DNA from: Methylococcaceae bacterium
Lineage (GTDB): Bacteria; Pseudomonadota; Gammaproteobacteria; Methylococcales; Methylomonadaceae
Direction: 5' to 3'
Assembly: GCA_013138855.1 (NCBI GenBank)
Contig: WTBX01000335.1
Span: 1 to 5,583, forward strand
Length of the DNA: 5,583 nucleotides
A program made the position numbers and the translations under genes. The notes beneath the pieces are model-generated. The model was not told the origin of the DNA and made no database searches. It worked only from the letters and a program-made list of their open reading frames with translations. Below are positions 5,173 through 5,583 of the stretch, one piece after another; within the stretch, counting starts at the first letter, position 1, and each line of letters opens with the position of its first letter.

Positions 5173-5570
5173 AAATAATTTTCCAGTGTCTGTGACGTTT
5201 CAATTTTTATATAGACACATTCTTCACCGTCTAATACTCCAGATTGCAATAGTTCAGGTAGATTTGTGATTTCAATTCCATCTGATAAATATCGGCGATG
5301 ACTTTCTACATCTGCAATTAATACATCATCTTCATATATTAAGCCGACTAAAGCATCTAAAATTGGCTTAACAATATTATCAACGTCAGGGGGTGAATCA
5401 TCAGATAAATAAACGATAACAACGTGTAAATATTGCTCTTCTATTAAAGTGTCGTTCCATGTTTTTGAAGCTTCTTGCCTAACAAAGTTTTTCCATGCCT
5501 GTAAATTGTTTCTATTCCTTGTCTGCAAAGAAAGAGGACGTTGTTTTATTAAAAACTCAAACAATGGCAC
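5169..5570 (-). CDS. RusA-family endodeoxyribonuclease (Holliday junction resolvase-like)
   Basis: A 133-residue protein close to the length of E. coli RusA (120). The active-site segment reads PPDVDNIVKPILDAL (60-74) then YEDDVLI (79-85). D62, D64 and D81/D82 with K68 fit the Asp triad and Lys known in E. coli RusA (D70, D72, D91, K76). RusA enzymes are usually phage-derived and cut four-way junctions as homodimers. The 18 residues up to the Arg-rich region QTRNR are also typical. Translation starts at a GTG (5570-5568) with AGGA 6 nt upstream, and the frame ends four bases inside the next gene. The coding region is complete; its promoter lies beyond the window. Coupling to a nuclease-HEPN protein suggests it acts as the partner of that protein rather than as a housekeeping resolvase. 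No other phage genes are seen. Confidence 0.85.
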   Translation of the reverse strand: MPLFEFLIKQRPLSLQTRNRNNLQAWKNFVRQEASKTWNDTLIEEQYLHVVIVYLSDDSPPDVDNIVKPILDALVGLIYEDDVLIADVESHRRYLSDGIEITNLPELLQSGVLDGEECVYIKIETSQTLENYL

Positions 5571-5580
5571 GTTTTATCCT
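5571..5580 (-). promoter_or_regulatory. Shine-Dalgarno supporting a GTG start for the RusA-family gene
   Basis: On the minus strand AGGA (5580-5577) precedes GTG (5570-5568) with a 6-nt spacer. The good spacing supports this non-ATG start, which also puts the N-terminal beta-strand FEFLI where RusA proteins have one. Confidence 0.6.
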
Positions 5581-5583
5581 GTT

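Overview
The window is AT-rich, densely coding DNA. It probably comes from a gammaproteobacterium: a prmA gene overlaps a DUF3426 zinc-ribbon membrane protein gene, an arrangement familiar from that class. The genus cannot be fixed by eye; a Methylococcales- or Thiotrichales-like host is only a guess.

Positions 1-436 carry no convincing gene but hold two palindromic elements. The first (87-180) is a 38-bp perfect palindrome bracketed by a 17-bp inverted repeat. The second (225-370) looks like a complete 146-bp MITE: 14-bp perfect terminal inverted repeats, two internal hairpins that are inverted copies of each other, and an exact 8-bp target duplication (cttttaac) on both sides. The only plus-strand gene, 437-823, encodes a lipoprotein with a rhodanese domain. 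A bidirectional hairpin terminator at 826-853 separates it from everything to its right, which lies on the minus strand.

Reading the minus strand in the direction of transcription (right to left), there are three groups. (1) At 5570-4507, a RusA-family resolvase overlaps by 4 nt (ATGA) a protein joining a PD-(D/E)xK nuclease-like domain to a HEPN-like domain. This is a candidate two-gene nuclease or defence module. (2) At 4428-2927, prmA (ribosomal protein L11 methyltransferase) overlaps by 7 nt the DUF3426 zinc-ribbon protein. (3) At 2734-1373 there is a tight three-gene cluster: a membrane-anchored cyclic-nucleotide-binding protein without a DNA-binding domain, a 65-residue stand-alone metal-binding domain of the type found at the N-terminus of copper-transporting ATPases, and an unrecognised Cys/Trp-rich membrane protein. 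A small four-cysteine lipoprotein (1311-883) follows and ends at the shared terminator.

The observations most worth following are the RusA + nuclease-HEPN pair beside a housekeeping operon, the complete MITE with its target duplication, and the cNMP/metal-binding/Cys-rich cluster of unknown role.
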